64,000 nucleotides of DNA from the NCBI GenBank assembly GCA_035048495.1, contig JASUTR010000088.1:16137-80136 (forward strand), read 5' to 3'. A program made the translations under genes and the position numbers. How positions within the stretch are numbered: position 1 is the stretch's first letter; each line of letters begins with the position of its first letter. The DNA is from Euptelea pleiosperma (Eukaryota > Streptophyta > Magnoliopsida > Ranunculales > Eupteleaceae). Positions 46,709 to 60,079 of the stretch are shown here, piece by piece. The notes under the pieces were generated by a model. That model was not told the origin of the DNA. It saw nothing but the letters and a program-made list of their open reading frames with translations, and searched no databases.

Positions 46709-49700
46709 CAACGTCTCAAATTGGACTCAGTTTGTGTGTTATATTCCGAAGCCTATAACTTGTGACTTTTTCGGAACCGAACCTCGTAATTGGACTCAAA
46801 CTCTTCCATTATTATTGTTTCAACACATTTGAAGTATTGGAACAAGTTTCGGGATAGGCGAAACAAGTTAGCTCCATCCGTGCGTCAACGTCTCAAATTG
46901 GACTCAGTTTGTGTGTTACATTCAGAAGCCTATAACTTGTGACTTTTTCGCAACCGAACCTTGTAATTAGACTCGAATTCTTCCATTACTATTGTTTCAA
47001 CACATTTGAAGTGTTGGAACAAGATTCGGGACAGTCCAAACAAGTTTGCTCCATCCGTGCGTGAACGTCTCAAATTAGACTCAGTTTGTGTGTTACATTC
47101 CGAAGCCTATAACTTGTGGCTTTTTCGCAACCGGACCTCGTAATTAGACTCGAATTCTTCCATTACAATTGTTTCAACACAATCAAAGTGTTGGAACAAG
47201 ATTTATCACTGTCGAAACAAGTTAGCTCCATCCGTGCGTCAACGTCTCAAATTGGACTCAGTTTGTATGTTACATTCCGAAGCCTATAACTTGTGACTTT
47301 TTCGCAACCGAACCTCGTAATTAGACTCGAATTCTTCCATTACTATTGTTTCAATACATTGGAATTGTTGGAACAAGATTCGGGACAGTCGAAACAAGTT
47401 AGCTCCATCCGTGCGTGAACGTCTCAAATTGGACTCAGTTTGTGTATTACATTCCGAAGCCTATAACTTGTGACTATTTCGCAACCGAACCTCGTAATTA
47501 GACTCGAATTCTTCCATTACTATTGTTTCAATACATTAGAATTGTTGGAACAAGATTCGGGACAGTCGAAACAAGTTAGCTCCATCCGTGCGTGAACGTC
47601 TCAAATTGGACTCAGTTTGTGTGTTACATTCCGAAGCCTATAACTTGTGACTTTTTCGCAACCGGACCTCGTAATTGGACTCAAACTCTTCCATTACTAT
47701 CGTTGCAACACATTTGAAGTGTTGAAACAAGATTCGTGATAGTCAAAACAAGTTAGCTCCATCCGTGCGTCAACGTCTCAAATTGGACTCAGTTTGTATG
47801 TTAGATTCCGAAGCCTATAACTTGTGACTTTTTCGCAACCGAACCTCGTAATTAGACTCGAATTCTTCCATTACTATTGTTTCAACACATTTGAAGTGTT
47901 GGAACAAGATTCGTGACAGTCAAAACAAGTTAGCTCCAACCGTGCGTCAACGTCTCAAATTGGACTCAGTTTGTGTGTTACATTCCGAAGCCTATAACTT
48001 GTGACTTTTTCGCAATCGGACCTCGTAATTGGACTCAAACTCTTCCATTACTATTTTTGCAACACATTTGAAGTGTTGAAACAAGATTCGGGATAGTCAA
48101 AACAAGTTAGCTCCATCCGTGCGTCAACGTCTCAAATTGGACTCAGTTTGTATGTTACATTCCGAAGCCTATAACTTGTGACTTTTTCGCAACCGGACCT
48201 CGTAATTGGACTCAAACTGTTCCATTACTATTGTTGCAACACATTTGAAGTGTTGAAACAAGATTCGGGATAGTCAAAACAAGTTAGCTCCATCCGTGCG
48301 TCAACGTCTCAAATTGGACTCAGTTTGTATGTTACATTCCGAAGCCTATAACTTGTGACTTTTTCGCAACCGAACCTCGTAATTAGACTCGAATTCTTCC
48401 ATTACTATTGTTTCAACACATTTGAAGTGTTGGAACAAGATTCGTGACAGTCAAAACAAGTTAGCTCCAACCGTGCGTCAACGTCTCAAATTGGACTCAG
48501 TTTGTGTGTTACATTCCGAAGCCTATAACTTGTGACTTTTTCGCAACCGGACCTCGTAATTGGACTCAAACTCATCCATTACTATCGTTGCAACACATTT
48601 GAAGTGTTGAAACAAGATTCGTGACAGTCAAAACAAGTTAGCTCCATCCGTGCGTCAACGTCTCAAATTGGACTCAGTTTGTATGTTACATTCCGAAGCC
48701 TATAACTTGTGATTTTTTCACAACCGGACCTCGTAATTAGACTCGAATTCTTCCATTACAATTGTTTCAACACAATTGAAGTGTTGGAACAAGATTTATC
48801 ACTGTCGAAACAAGTTAGCTCCATCCGTGCGTCAACGTCTCAAATTGGACTCAGTTTGTGTGTTACATTCCGAAGCCTATAACTTGTGACTTTTTCGCAA
48901 CCGAACCTCGTAATTAGACTCGAATTCTTCCATTACTATTGTTTCAACACATTGGAATTGTTGGAACAAGATTCGGGACAGTCGAAACAAGTTAGCTCCA
49001 TCCGTGCGTGAACGTCTCAAATTGGACTCAGTTTGGGTGTTACATTCCGAAGCCTATAACTTGTGACCTTTTCGCAACCGGACCTCGTAATTGGATTCAA
49101 ACTCCTCCATTACTATCGTTGCAACACATTTGAAGTGTTGAAACAAGATTCGTGACAGTCAAAACAAGTTAGCTCCATCCGTGCGTCAACGTCTCAAATT
49201 GGACTCAGTTTGTATGTTACATTCCGAAGCCTATAACTTGTGACTTTTTCGCAACCGAACCTCGTAATTAGACTCGAATTCTTCCATTACTATTGTTTCA
49301 ACACATTTGAAGTGTTGGAACAAGATTCGTGACAGTCAAAACAAGTTAGCTCCAACCGTGCGTCAACGTCTCAAATTGGACTCAGTTTGTGTGTTACATT
49401 CCGAAGCCTATAACTTGTGACTTTTTCGCAACCGGACCTCGTAATTGGACTCAAACTCTTCCATTACTATCGTTGCAACACATTTGAAGTGTTGAAACAA
49501 GATTCGTGACAGTCAAAACAAGTTAGCTCCATCCGTGCGTCAACGTCTCAAATTGGACTCAGTTTGTATGTTACATTCCGAAGCCTATAACTTGTGACTT
49601 TTTCACAACCGGACCTCGTAATTAGACTCGAATTCTTCCATTACAATTGTTTCAACACAATTGAAGTGTTGGAACAAGATTTATCACTGTCGAAACAAGT

Positions 49701-49865
49701 TAGCTCCATCCGTGCGTCAACGTCTCAAATTGGACTCAGTTTGTATGTTACATTCCGAAGCCTATAACTTGTGACTTTTTCGCAACCGAACCTCGTAATT
49801 AGACTCGAATTCTTCCATTACTATTGTTTCAACACATTTGAAGTGTTGGAACAAGATTCGTGACA

Positions 49866-52800
49866 GTCAGAACAAGTTAGCTCCAACCGTGCGTCAACGT
49901 CTCAAATTGGACTCAGTTTGTGTGTTACATTCCGAAGCCTATAACTTGTGACTTTTTCGCAATCGGACCTCGTAATTGGACTCAAACTCTTCCATTACTA
50001 TTGTTGCAACACATTTGAAGTGTTGAAACAAGATTCGGGATAGTCAAAACAAGTTAGCTCCATCCGTGCGTCAACGTCTCAAATTGGACTCAGTTTGTAT
50101 GTTACATTCCGAAGCCTATAACTTGTGACTTTTTCGCAACCGGACCTCGTAATTGGACTCAAACTGTTCCATTACTATTGTTGCAACACATTTGAAGTGT
50201 TGAAACAAGATTCGGGATAGTCAAAACAAGTTAGCTCCATCCGTGCGTCAACGTCTCAAATTGGACTCAGTTTGTATGTTACATTCCGAAGCCTATAACT
50301 TGTGACTTTTTCGCAACCGAACCTCGTAATTAGACTCGAATTCTTCCATTACTATTGTTTCAACACATTTGAAGTGTTGGAACAAGATTCGGGACAGTCG
50401 AAACAAGTTAGCTCCATCCGTTCGTGAACGTCTCAAATTGGACTCAGTTTGTGTGTTACATTCCGAAGCCTATAACTTGTGACTTTTTCGCAACCGGACC
50501 TCGTAATTAGACTCGAATTCTTCCATTACAATTGTTTCAAAACATTTGAAGTGTTTGAACAAGATTTATGACTGTCGAAACAAGTTAGCTCCATCCGTGC
50601 GTCAACGTCTCAAATTGGACTCAGTTTGTGTGTTACATTCCGAAGCCTATAACTTGTGAATTTTTCGCAACCGGACCTCGTAATTATACTCAAACTCTTC
50701 CATTACTATTGTTGCAACACATTTGAAGTGTTGAAACAAGATTCGTGATAGTCAAAACAAGTTAGCTCCATCCGTGCGTCAACGTCTCAAATTGGACTCA
50801 GTTTGTGTGTTACATTCCGAAGCCTATAACTTGTGACTTTTTCGCAATCGGACCTCGTAATTGAACTCAAACTCTTCCATTATTATTGTTTCAACACATT
50901 TGAAGTATTGGAACAAGATTCGGGATATGCGAAACAAGTTAGCTCCATCCGTGCGTCAACGTCTCAAATTGGATTCAGTTTGTGTGTTACATTCCGAAGC
51001 CTATAACTTGTGACTTTTTCGCAACCGGACCTCGTAATTGGACTCAAACTCTTCCATTACTATTGTTGCAACACATTTGAAGTGTTGAAACAAGATTCGT
51101 GACAGTCAAAACAAGTTAGCTCCAACCGTGCGTCAACGTCTCAAATTGGACTCAGTTTGTGTGTTACATTCCGAAGCCTATAACTTGTGACTTTTTCGCA
51201 ACCGGACCTCGTAATTGGACTCAAACTCTTCCATTACTATCGTTGCAACACATTTGAAGTGTTGAAACAAGATTCGTGACAGTCAAAACAAGTTAGCTCC
51301 ATCCGTGCGTCAACGTCTCAAATTGGACTCAGTTTGTATGTTACATTCCGAAGCCTATAACTTGTGACTTTTTCACAACCGGACCTCGTAATTAGACTCG
51401 AATTCTTCCATTACAATTGTTTCAACACAATTGAAGTGTTGGAACAAGATTTATCACTGTCGAAAAAAGTTAGCTCCATCCGTGCGTCAACGTCTCAAAT
51501 TGGACTCAGTTTGTATGTTACATTCCGAAGCCTATAACTTGTGACTTTTTCGCAACCGAACCTCGTAATTAGACTCGAATTCTTCCATTACTATTGTTTC
51601 AACACATTTGAAGTGTTGGAACAAGATTCGTGACAGTCAGAACAAGTTAGCTCCAACCGTGCGTCAACGTCTCAAATTGGACTCAGTTTGTGTGTTACAT
51701 TCCGAAGCCTATAACTTGTGACTTTTTCGCAATCGGACCTCGTAATTGGACTCAAACTCTTCCATTACTATTGTTGCAACACATTTGAAGTGTTGAAACA
51801 AGATTCGGGATAGTCAAAACAAGTTAGCTCCATCCGTGCGTCAACGTCTCAAATTGGACTCAGTTTGTATGTTACATTCCGAAGCCTATAACTTGTGACT
51901 TTTTCGCAACCGGACCTCGTAATTGGACTCAAACTGTTCCATTACTATTGTTGCAACACATTTGAAGTGTTGAAACAAGATTCGGGATAGTCAAAACAAG
52001 TTAGCTCCATCCGTGCGTCAACGTCTCAAATTGGACTCAGTTTGTATGTTACATTCCGAAGCCTATAACTTGTGACTTTTTCGCAACCGAACCTCGTAAT
52101 TAGACTCGAATTCTTCCATTACTATTGTTTCAACACATTTGAAGTGTTGGAACAAGATTCGGGACAGTCGAAACAAGTTAGCTCCATCCGTTCGTGAACG
52201 TCTCAAATTGGACTCAGTTTGTGTGTTACATTCCGAAGCCTATAACTTGTGACTTTTTCGCAACCGGACCTCGTAATTAGACTCGAATTCTTCCATTACA
52301 ATTGTTTCAAAACATTTGAAGTGTTTGAACAAGATTTATGACTGTCGAAACAAGTTAGCTCCATCCGTGCGTCAACGTCTCAAATTGGACTCAGTTTGTG
52401 TGTTACATTCCGAAGCCTATAACTTGTGAATTTTTCGCAACCGGACCTCGTAATTATACTCAAACTCTTCCATTACTATTGTTGCAACACATTTGAAGTG
52501 TTGAAACAAGATTCGTGATAGTCAAAACAAGTTAGCTCCATCCGTGCGTCAACGTCTCAAATTGGACTCAGTTTGTGTGTTACATTCCGAAGCCTATAAC
52601 TTGTGACTTTTTCGTAACCGGACCTCGTAATTGGACTCAAACTCTTCCATTACTATTGTTGCAACACATTTGAAGTGTTGAAACAAGATTCGTGACAGTC
52701 AAAACAAGTTAGCTCCATCCGTGCGTCAACGTCTCAAATTGGACTCAGTTTGTGTGTTACATTCCGAAACCTATAACTTGTGACTTTTTCGGAACCGGAC

Positions 52801-55800
52801 CTCGTAATTGGACTCAAACTCTTCCATTACTATTGTTTCAACACATTTGAAGTGTTGGAACAAGATTCGGGACAGTCGAAACAAGTTTGCTCCATTCGTG
52901 CGTGAACGTCTCAAATTAGACTCAGTTTGTGTGTTACATTCCGAAGCCTATAACTTGTGGCTTTTTCGCAACCGGACCTCGTAATTAGACTCGAATTCTT
53001 CCATTACAATTGTTTCAACACAATTGAAGTGTTGGAACAAGATTTATCATTGTCGAAACAAGTTAGCTCCATCCGTGCGTCAACGTCTCAAATTGGACTC
53101 AGTTTGTATGTTACATTCCGAAGCCTATAACTTGTGACTTTTTCGCAACCGAACCTCGTAATTAGACTCGAATTCTTCCATTACTATTGTTTCAACACAT
53201 TGGAATTGTTGGAACAAGATTCGGGACAGTCGAAACAAGTTAGCTCCATCCGTGCTTCAACGTCTCAAATTGGATTCAGTTTGTGTGTTACATTCCGAAG
53301 CCTATAACTTGTGACTTTTTCGCAACCGGACCTCGTAATTGGACTCAAACTCTTCCATTACTATTGTTGCAACACATTTGAAGTGTTGAAACAAGATTCG
53401 GGACAGTCAAAACAAGTTAGCTCCATCCGTGCGTCAACGTCTCAAATTGGACTCAGTTTGTATGTTACATTCCGAAGCCTATAACTTGTGACTTTTTCAC
53501 AACCGGACCTCGTAATTAGACTCGAATTCTTCCATTACAATTGTTTCAACACAATTGAAGTGTTGGAACAAGATTTATCACTGTCGAAACAAGTTAGCTC
53601 CATCCGTGCGTCAACGTCTCAAATTGGACTCAGTTTGTATGTTACATTCCGAAGCCTATAACTTGTGACTTTTTCGCAACCGAACCTCGTAATTAGACTC
53701 GAATTCTTCCATTACTATTGTTTCAACACATTTGAAGTGTTGGAACAAGATTCGTGACAGTCAGAACAAGTTAGCTCCAACCGTGCGTCAACGTCTCAAA
53801 TTGGACTCAGTTTGTGTGTTACATTCCGAAGCCTATAACTTGTGACTTTTTCGCAATCGGACCTCGTAATTGGACTCAAACTCTTCCATTACTATTGTTG
53901 CAACACATTTGAAGTGTTGAAACAAGATTCGGGATAGTCAAAACAAGTTAGCTCCATCCGTGCGTCAACGTCTCAAATTGGACTCAGTTTGTATGTTACA
54001 TTCCGAAGCCTATAACTTGTGACTTTTTCGCAACCGGACCTCGTAATTGGACTCAAACTGTTCCATTACTATTGTTGCAACACATTTGAAGTGTTGAAAC
54101 AAGATTCGGGATAGTCAAAACAAGTTAGCTCCATCCGTGCGTCAACGTCTCAAATTGGACTCAGTTTGTATGTTACATTCCGAAGCCTATAACTTGTGAC
54201 TTTTTCGCAACCGAACCTCGTAATTAGACTCGAATTCTTCCATTACTATTGTTTCAACACATTTGAAGTGTTGGAACAAGATTCGGGACAGTCGAAACAA
54301 GTTAGCTCCATCCGTTCGTGAACGTCTCAAATTGGACTCAGTTTGTGTGTTACATTCCGAAGACTATAACTTGTGACTTTTTCGCAACCGGACCTCGTAA
54401 TTAGACTCGAATTCTTCCATTACAATTGTTTCAAAACATTTGAAGTGTTTGAACAAGATTTATGACTGTCGAAACAAGTTAGCTCCATCCGTGCGTCAAC
54501 GTCTCAAATTGGACTCAGTTTGTGTGTTACATTCCGAAGCCTATAACTTGTGAATTTTTCGCAACCGGACCTCGTAATTATACTCAAACTCTTCCATTAC
54601 TATTGTTGCAACACATTTGAAGTGTTAAAACAAGATTCGTGATAGTCAAAACAAGTTAGCTCCATCCGTGCGTCAACGTCTCAAATTGGACTCAGTTTGT
54701 GTGTTACATTCCGAAACCTATAACTTGTGACTTTTTCGGAACCGGACCTCGTAATTGGACTCAAACTCTTCCATTACTATTGTTTCAACACATTTGAAGT
54801 GTTGGAACAAGATTCGGGACAGTCGAAACAAGTTTGCTCCATTCGTGCGTGAACGTCTCAAATTAGACTCAGTTTGTGTGTTACATTCCGAAGCCTATAA
54901 CTTGTGGCTTTTTCGCAACCGGACCTCGTAATTAGACTCGAATTCTTCCATTACAATTGTTTCAACACAATTGAAGTGTTGGAACAAGATTTATCATTGT
55001 CGAAACAAGTTAGCTCCATCCGTGCGTCAACGTCTCAAATTGGACTCAGTTTGTATGTTACATTCCGAAGCCTATAACTTGTGACTTTTTCGCAACCGAA
55101 CCTCGTAATTAGACTCGAATTCTTCCATTACTATTGTTTCAACACATTGGAATTGTTGGAACAAGATTCGGGACAGTCGAAACAAGTTAGCTCCATCCGT
55201 GCTTCAACGTCTCAAATTGGATTCAGTTTGTGTGTTACATTCCGAAGCCTATAACTTGTGACTTTTTCGCAACCGGACCTCGTAATTGGACTCAAACTCT
55301 TCCATTACTATTGTTGCAACACATTTGAAGTGTTGAAACAAGATTCGGGACAGTCGAAACAAGTTAGCTCCATCCGTTCGTGAACGTCTCAAATTGGACT
55401 CAGTTTGTGTGTTACATTCCGAAGCCTATAACTTGTGACTTTTTCGCAACCGGACCTCGTAATTAGACTCGAATTCTTCCATTACAATTGTTTCAAAACA
55501 TTTGAAGTGTTTGAACAAGATTTATGACTGTCGAAACAAGTTAGCTCCATCCGTGCGTCAACGTCTCAAATTGGACTCAGTTTGTGTGTTACATTCCGAA
55601 GCCTATAACTTGTGAATTTTTCGCAACCGGACCTCGTAATTATACTCAAACTCTTCCATTACTATTGTTGCAACACATTTGAAGTGTTTGAAACAAGATT
55701 CGTGATAGTCAAAACAAGTTAGCTCCATCCGTGCGTCAACGTCTCAAATTGGACTCAGTTTGTGTGTTACATTCCGAAGCCTATAACTTGTGACTTTTTC

Positions 55801-56592
55801 GCAATCGGACCTCGTAATTGAACTCAAACTCTTCCATTATTATTGTTTCAACACATTTGAAGTATTGGAACAAAATTCGGGATATGCGAAACAAGTTAGC
55901 TCCATCCGTGCGTCAACGTCTCAAATTGGATTCAGTTTGTGTGTTACATTCCGAAGCCTATAACTTGTGACTTTTTCGCAACCGGACCTCGTAATTGGAC
56001 TCAAACTCTTCCATTACTATTGTTGCAACACATTTGAAGTGTTGAAACAAGATTCGTGACAGTCAAAACAAGTTAGCTCCAACCGTGCGTCAACGTCTCA
56101 AATTGGACTCAGTTTGTGTGTTACATTCCGAAGCCTATAACTTGTGACTTTTTCGCAACCGGACCTCGTAATTGGACTCAAACTCTTCCATTACTATCGT
56201 TGCAACACATTTGAAGTGTTGAAACAAGATTCGTGACAGTCAAAACAAGTTAGCTCCATCCGTGCGTCAACGTCTCAAATTGGACTCAGTTTGTATGTTA
56301 CATTCCGAAGCCTATAACTTGTGACTTTTTCACAACCGGACCTCGTAATTAGACTCGAATTCTTCCATTACAATTGTTTCAACACAATTGAAGTGTTGGA
56401 ACAAGATTTATCACTGTCGAAACAAGTTAGCTCCATCCGTGCGTCAACGTCTCAAATTGGACTCAGTTTGTATGTTACATTCCGAAGCCTATAACTTGTG
56501 ACTTTTTCGCAACCGAACCTCGTAATTAGACTCGAATTCTTCCATTACTATTGTTTCAACACATTTGAAGTGTTGGAACAAGATTCGTGACA
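49866..56592 (+). repeat. Multimers of 10, 12 and 16 monomers
   Basis: GTCAGAACAAG marks 49866, 51636, 53760 and 56593, giving units of 1770, 2124 and 2833 bp (10, 12 and 16 monomers, the last with one extra T near 55688). TAATTATACTC at 50681, 52451, 54575, 55637 and 58470 gives compatible steps of 10, 12, 6 and 16. The shortest unit looks like a core to which monomers were added. Confidence 0.85.
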
Positions 56593-59500
56593 GTCAGAAC
56601 AAGTTAGCTCCAACCGTGCGTCAACGTCTCAAATTGGACTCAGTTTGTGTGTTACATTCCGAAGCCTATAACTTGTGACTTTTTCGCAATCGGACCTCGT
56701 AATTGGACTCAAACTCTTCCATTACTATTGTTGCAACACATTTGAAGTGTTGAAACAAGATTCGGGATAGTCAAAACAAGTTAGCTCCATCCGTGCGTCA
56801 ACGTCTCAAATTGGACTCAGTTTGTATGTTACATTCCGAAGCCTATAACTTGTGACTTTTTCGCAACCGGACCTCGTAATTGGACTCAAACTGTTCCATT
56901 ACTATTGTTGCAACACATTTGAAGTGTTGAAACAAGATTCGGGATAGTCAAAACAAGTTAGCTCCATCCGTGCGTCAACGTCTCAAATTGGACTCAGTTT
57001 GTATGTTACATTCCGAAGCCTATAACTTGTGACTTTTTCGCAACCGAACCTCGTAATTAGACTCGAATTCTTCCATTACTATTGTTTCAACACATTTGAA
57101 GTGTTGGAACAAGATTCGGGACAGTCGAAACAAGTTTGCTCCATTCGTGCGTGAACGTCTCAAATTAGACTCAGTTTGTGTGTTACATTCCGAATCCTAT
57201 AACCTGTGGCTTTTTCGCAACCGGACCTCGTAATTAGACTCGAATTCTTCCATTACAATTGTTTCAACACAATTGAAGTGTTGGAACAAGATTTATCACT
57301 GTCGAAACAAGTTAGCTCCATCCGTGCGTCAACGTCTCAAATTGGACTCAGTTTGTATGTTACATTCCGAAGCCTATAACTTGTGACTTTTTCGCAACCG
57401 AACCTCGTAATTAGACTCGAATTCTTCCATTACTATTGTTTCAACACATTGGAATTGTTGGAACAAGATTCGGGACAGTCGAAACAAGTTAGCTCCATCC
57501 GTGCGTGAACGTCTCAAATTGGACTCAGTTTGTGTGTTACATTCCGAAGCCTATAACTTGTGACTTTTTCGCAACCGGACCTCGTAATTGGAGTCAAAGT
57601 CTTCTATTACTATTGTTGCAACACATTTGAAGTGTTGAAACAAGATTCGTGACAGTCAAAACAAGTTAGCTCCATCCGTGCGTCAACGTCTCAAATTGGA
57701 CTCAGTTTGTGTGTTACATTCCGAAGCCTATAACTTGTGACTTTTTCGCAATCGGACCTCGTAATTGGACTCAAACTCTTCCATTACTATTGTTGCAACA
57801 CATTTGAAGTGTTGAAACAAGATTCGGGATAGTCAAAACAAGTTAGCTCCATCCGTGCGTCAACGTCTCAAATTGGACTCAGTTTGTATGTTACATTCCG
57901 AAGCCTATAACTTGTGACTTTTTCGCAACCGGACCTCGTAATTGGACTCAAACTGTTCCATTACTATTGTTGCAACACATTTGAAGTGTTGAAACAAGAT
58001 TCGGGATAGTCAAAACAAGTTAGCTCCATCCGTGCGTCAACGTCTCAAATTGGACTCAGTTTGTATGTTACATTCCGAAGCCTATAACTTGTGACTTTTT
58101 CGCAACCGAACCTCGTAATTAGACTCGAATTCTTCCATTACTATTGTTTCAACACATTTGAAGTGTTGGAACAAGATTCGGGACAGTCGAAACAAGTTAG
58201 CTCCATCCGTTCGTGAACGTCTCAAATTGGACTCAGTTTGTGTGTTACATTCCGAAGCCTATAACTTGTGACTTTTTCGCAACCGGACCTCGTAATTAGA
58301 CTCGAATTCTTCCATTACAATTGTTTCAAAACATTTGAAGTGTTTGAACAAGATTTATGACTGTCGAAACAAGTTAGCTCCATCCGTGCGTCAACGTCTC
58401 AAATTGGACTCAGTTTGTGTGTTACATTCCGAAGCCTATAACTTGTGAATTTTTCGCAACCGGACCTCGTAATTATACTCAAACTCTTCCATTACTATTG
58501 TTTGCAACACATTTGAAGTGTTGAAACAAGATTCGTGATAGTCAAAACAAGTTAGCTCCATCCGTGCGTCAACGTCTCAAATTGGACTCAGTTTGTGTGT
58601 TACATTCCGAAGCCTATAACTTGTGACTTTTTCGCAATCGGACCTCGTAATTGAACTCAAACTCTTCCATTATTATTGTTTCAACACATTTGAAGTATTG
58701 GAACAAGATTCGGGATATGCGAAACAAGTTAGCTCCATCCGTGCGTCAACGTCTCAAATTGGATTCAGTTTGTGTGTTACATTCCGAAGCCTATCACTTG
58801 TGACTTTTTCGCAACCGGACCTCGTAATTGGACTCAAACTCTTCCATTACTATTGTTGCAACACATTTGAAGTGTTGAAACAAGATTCGTGACAGTCAAA
58901 ACAAGTTAGCTCCATCCGTGCGTCAACGTCTCAAATTGGACTCAGTTTGTGTGTTACATTCCGAAACCTATAACTTGTGACTTTTTCGGAACCGGACCTC
59001 GTAATTGGACTCAAACACTTCCATTACTATTGTTTCAACACATTTGAAGTGTTCGAACAAGATTCGGGACAGTCGAAACAAGTTTGCTCCATTCGTGCGT
59101 GAACGTCTCAAATTAGACTCAGTTTGTGTGTTACATTCCGAAGCCTATAACCTGTGGCTTTTTCGCAACCGGACCTCGTAATTAGACTCGAATTCTTCCA
59201 TTACAATTGTTTCAACACAATTGAAGTGTTGGAACAAGATTTATCACTGTCGAAACAAGTTAGCTCCATCCGTGCGTCAACGTCTCAAATTGGACTCAGT
59301 TTGTATGTTACATTCCGAAGCCTATAACTTGTGACTTTTTCGGAACCGAACCTCGTAATTAGACTCGAATTCTTCCATTACTATTGTTTCAACACATTGG
59401 AATTGTTGGAACAAGATTCGGGACAGTCGAAACAAGTTAGCTCCATCCGTGCGTGAACGTCTCAAATTGGACTCAGTTTGTGTGTTACATTCCGAAGCCT

Positions 59501-60079
59501 ATAACTTGTGACTTTTTCGCAACCGGACCTCGTAATTGGAGTCAAAGTCTTCTATTACTATTGTTGCAACACATTTGAAGTGTTGAAACAAGATTCGTGA
59601 CAGTCAAAACAAGTTAGCTCCATCCGTGCGTCAACGTCTCAAATTGGACTCAGTTTGTGTGTTACATTCCGAAGCCTATAACTTGTGACTTTTTCGGAAC
59701 CGGACCTCGTAATTGGACTCAAACTCTTCCATTACTATTGTTGCAACACATTTGAAGTGTTGAAACAAGATTCGTGATAGTCAAAACAAGTTAGCTCCAT
59801 CCGTGAGTCAACGTCTCAAATTGGACTCAGTTTGTGTGTTACATTCCGAAGTCTATAACTTGTGACTTTTTCGCAAGCGGACCTCGTAATTGAACTCAAA
59901 CTCTTCCATTATTATTGTTTCAACACATTTGAAGTATTGGAACAAGATTCGGGATAGGCGAAACAAGTTAGCTCCATCCGTGCGTCAACGTCTCAAATTG
60001 GATTCAGTTTGTGTGTTACATTCCGAAGCCTATAACTTGTGACTTTTTCGCAACCGGACCTCGTAATTGGACTCAAACT

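Larger units (their letters stand above)
41461..49638 (+). repeat. Segmental tandem duplication, copy B, carrying the LINE
   Basis: Begins with a subtype switch inside TTCCATTACTATTG. Offsets to copy A are 4780 before the LINE, 7844 after it, 7824 after a 20-bp deletion at 46705, 7647 after loss of one monomer of a three-copy run, and 8178 after gain of three monomers near 48060-48600. Homology ends where copy A ends (41460 + 8178 = 49638), as expected for a head-to-tail duplication that has since changed in whole-monomer steps. Confidence 0.8.

Noticed and set aside
58623..58892. 89-codon ORF made of two satellite monomers (and similar ones at 60011, 60242, 62474, 63073)
   Set aside because: Produced by in-register monomers; those beyond 60 kb also depend on probable sequencing indels.
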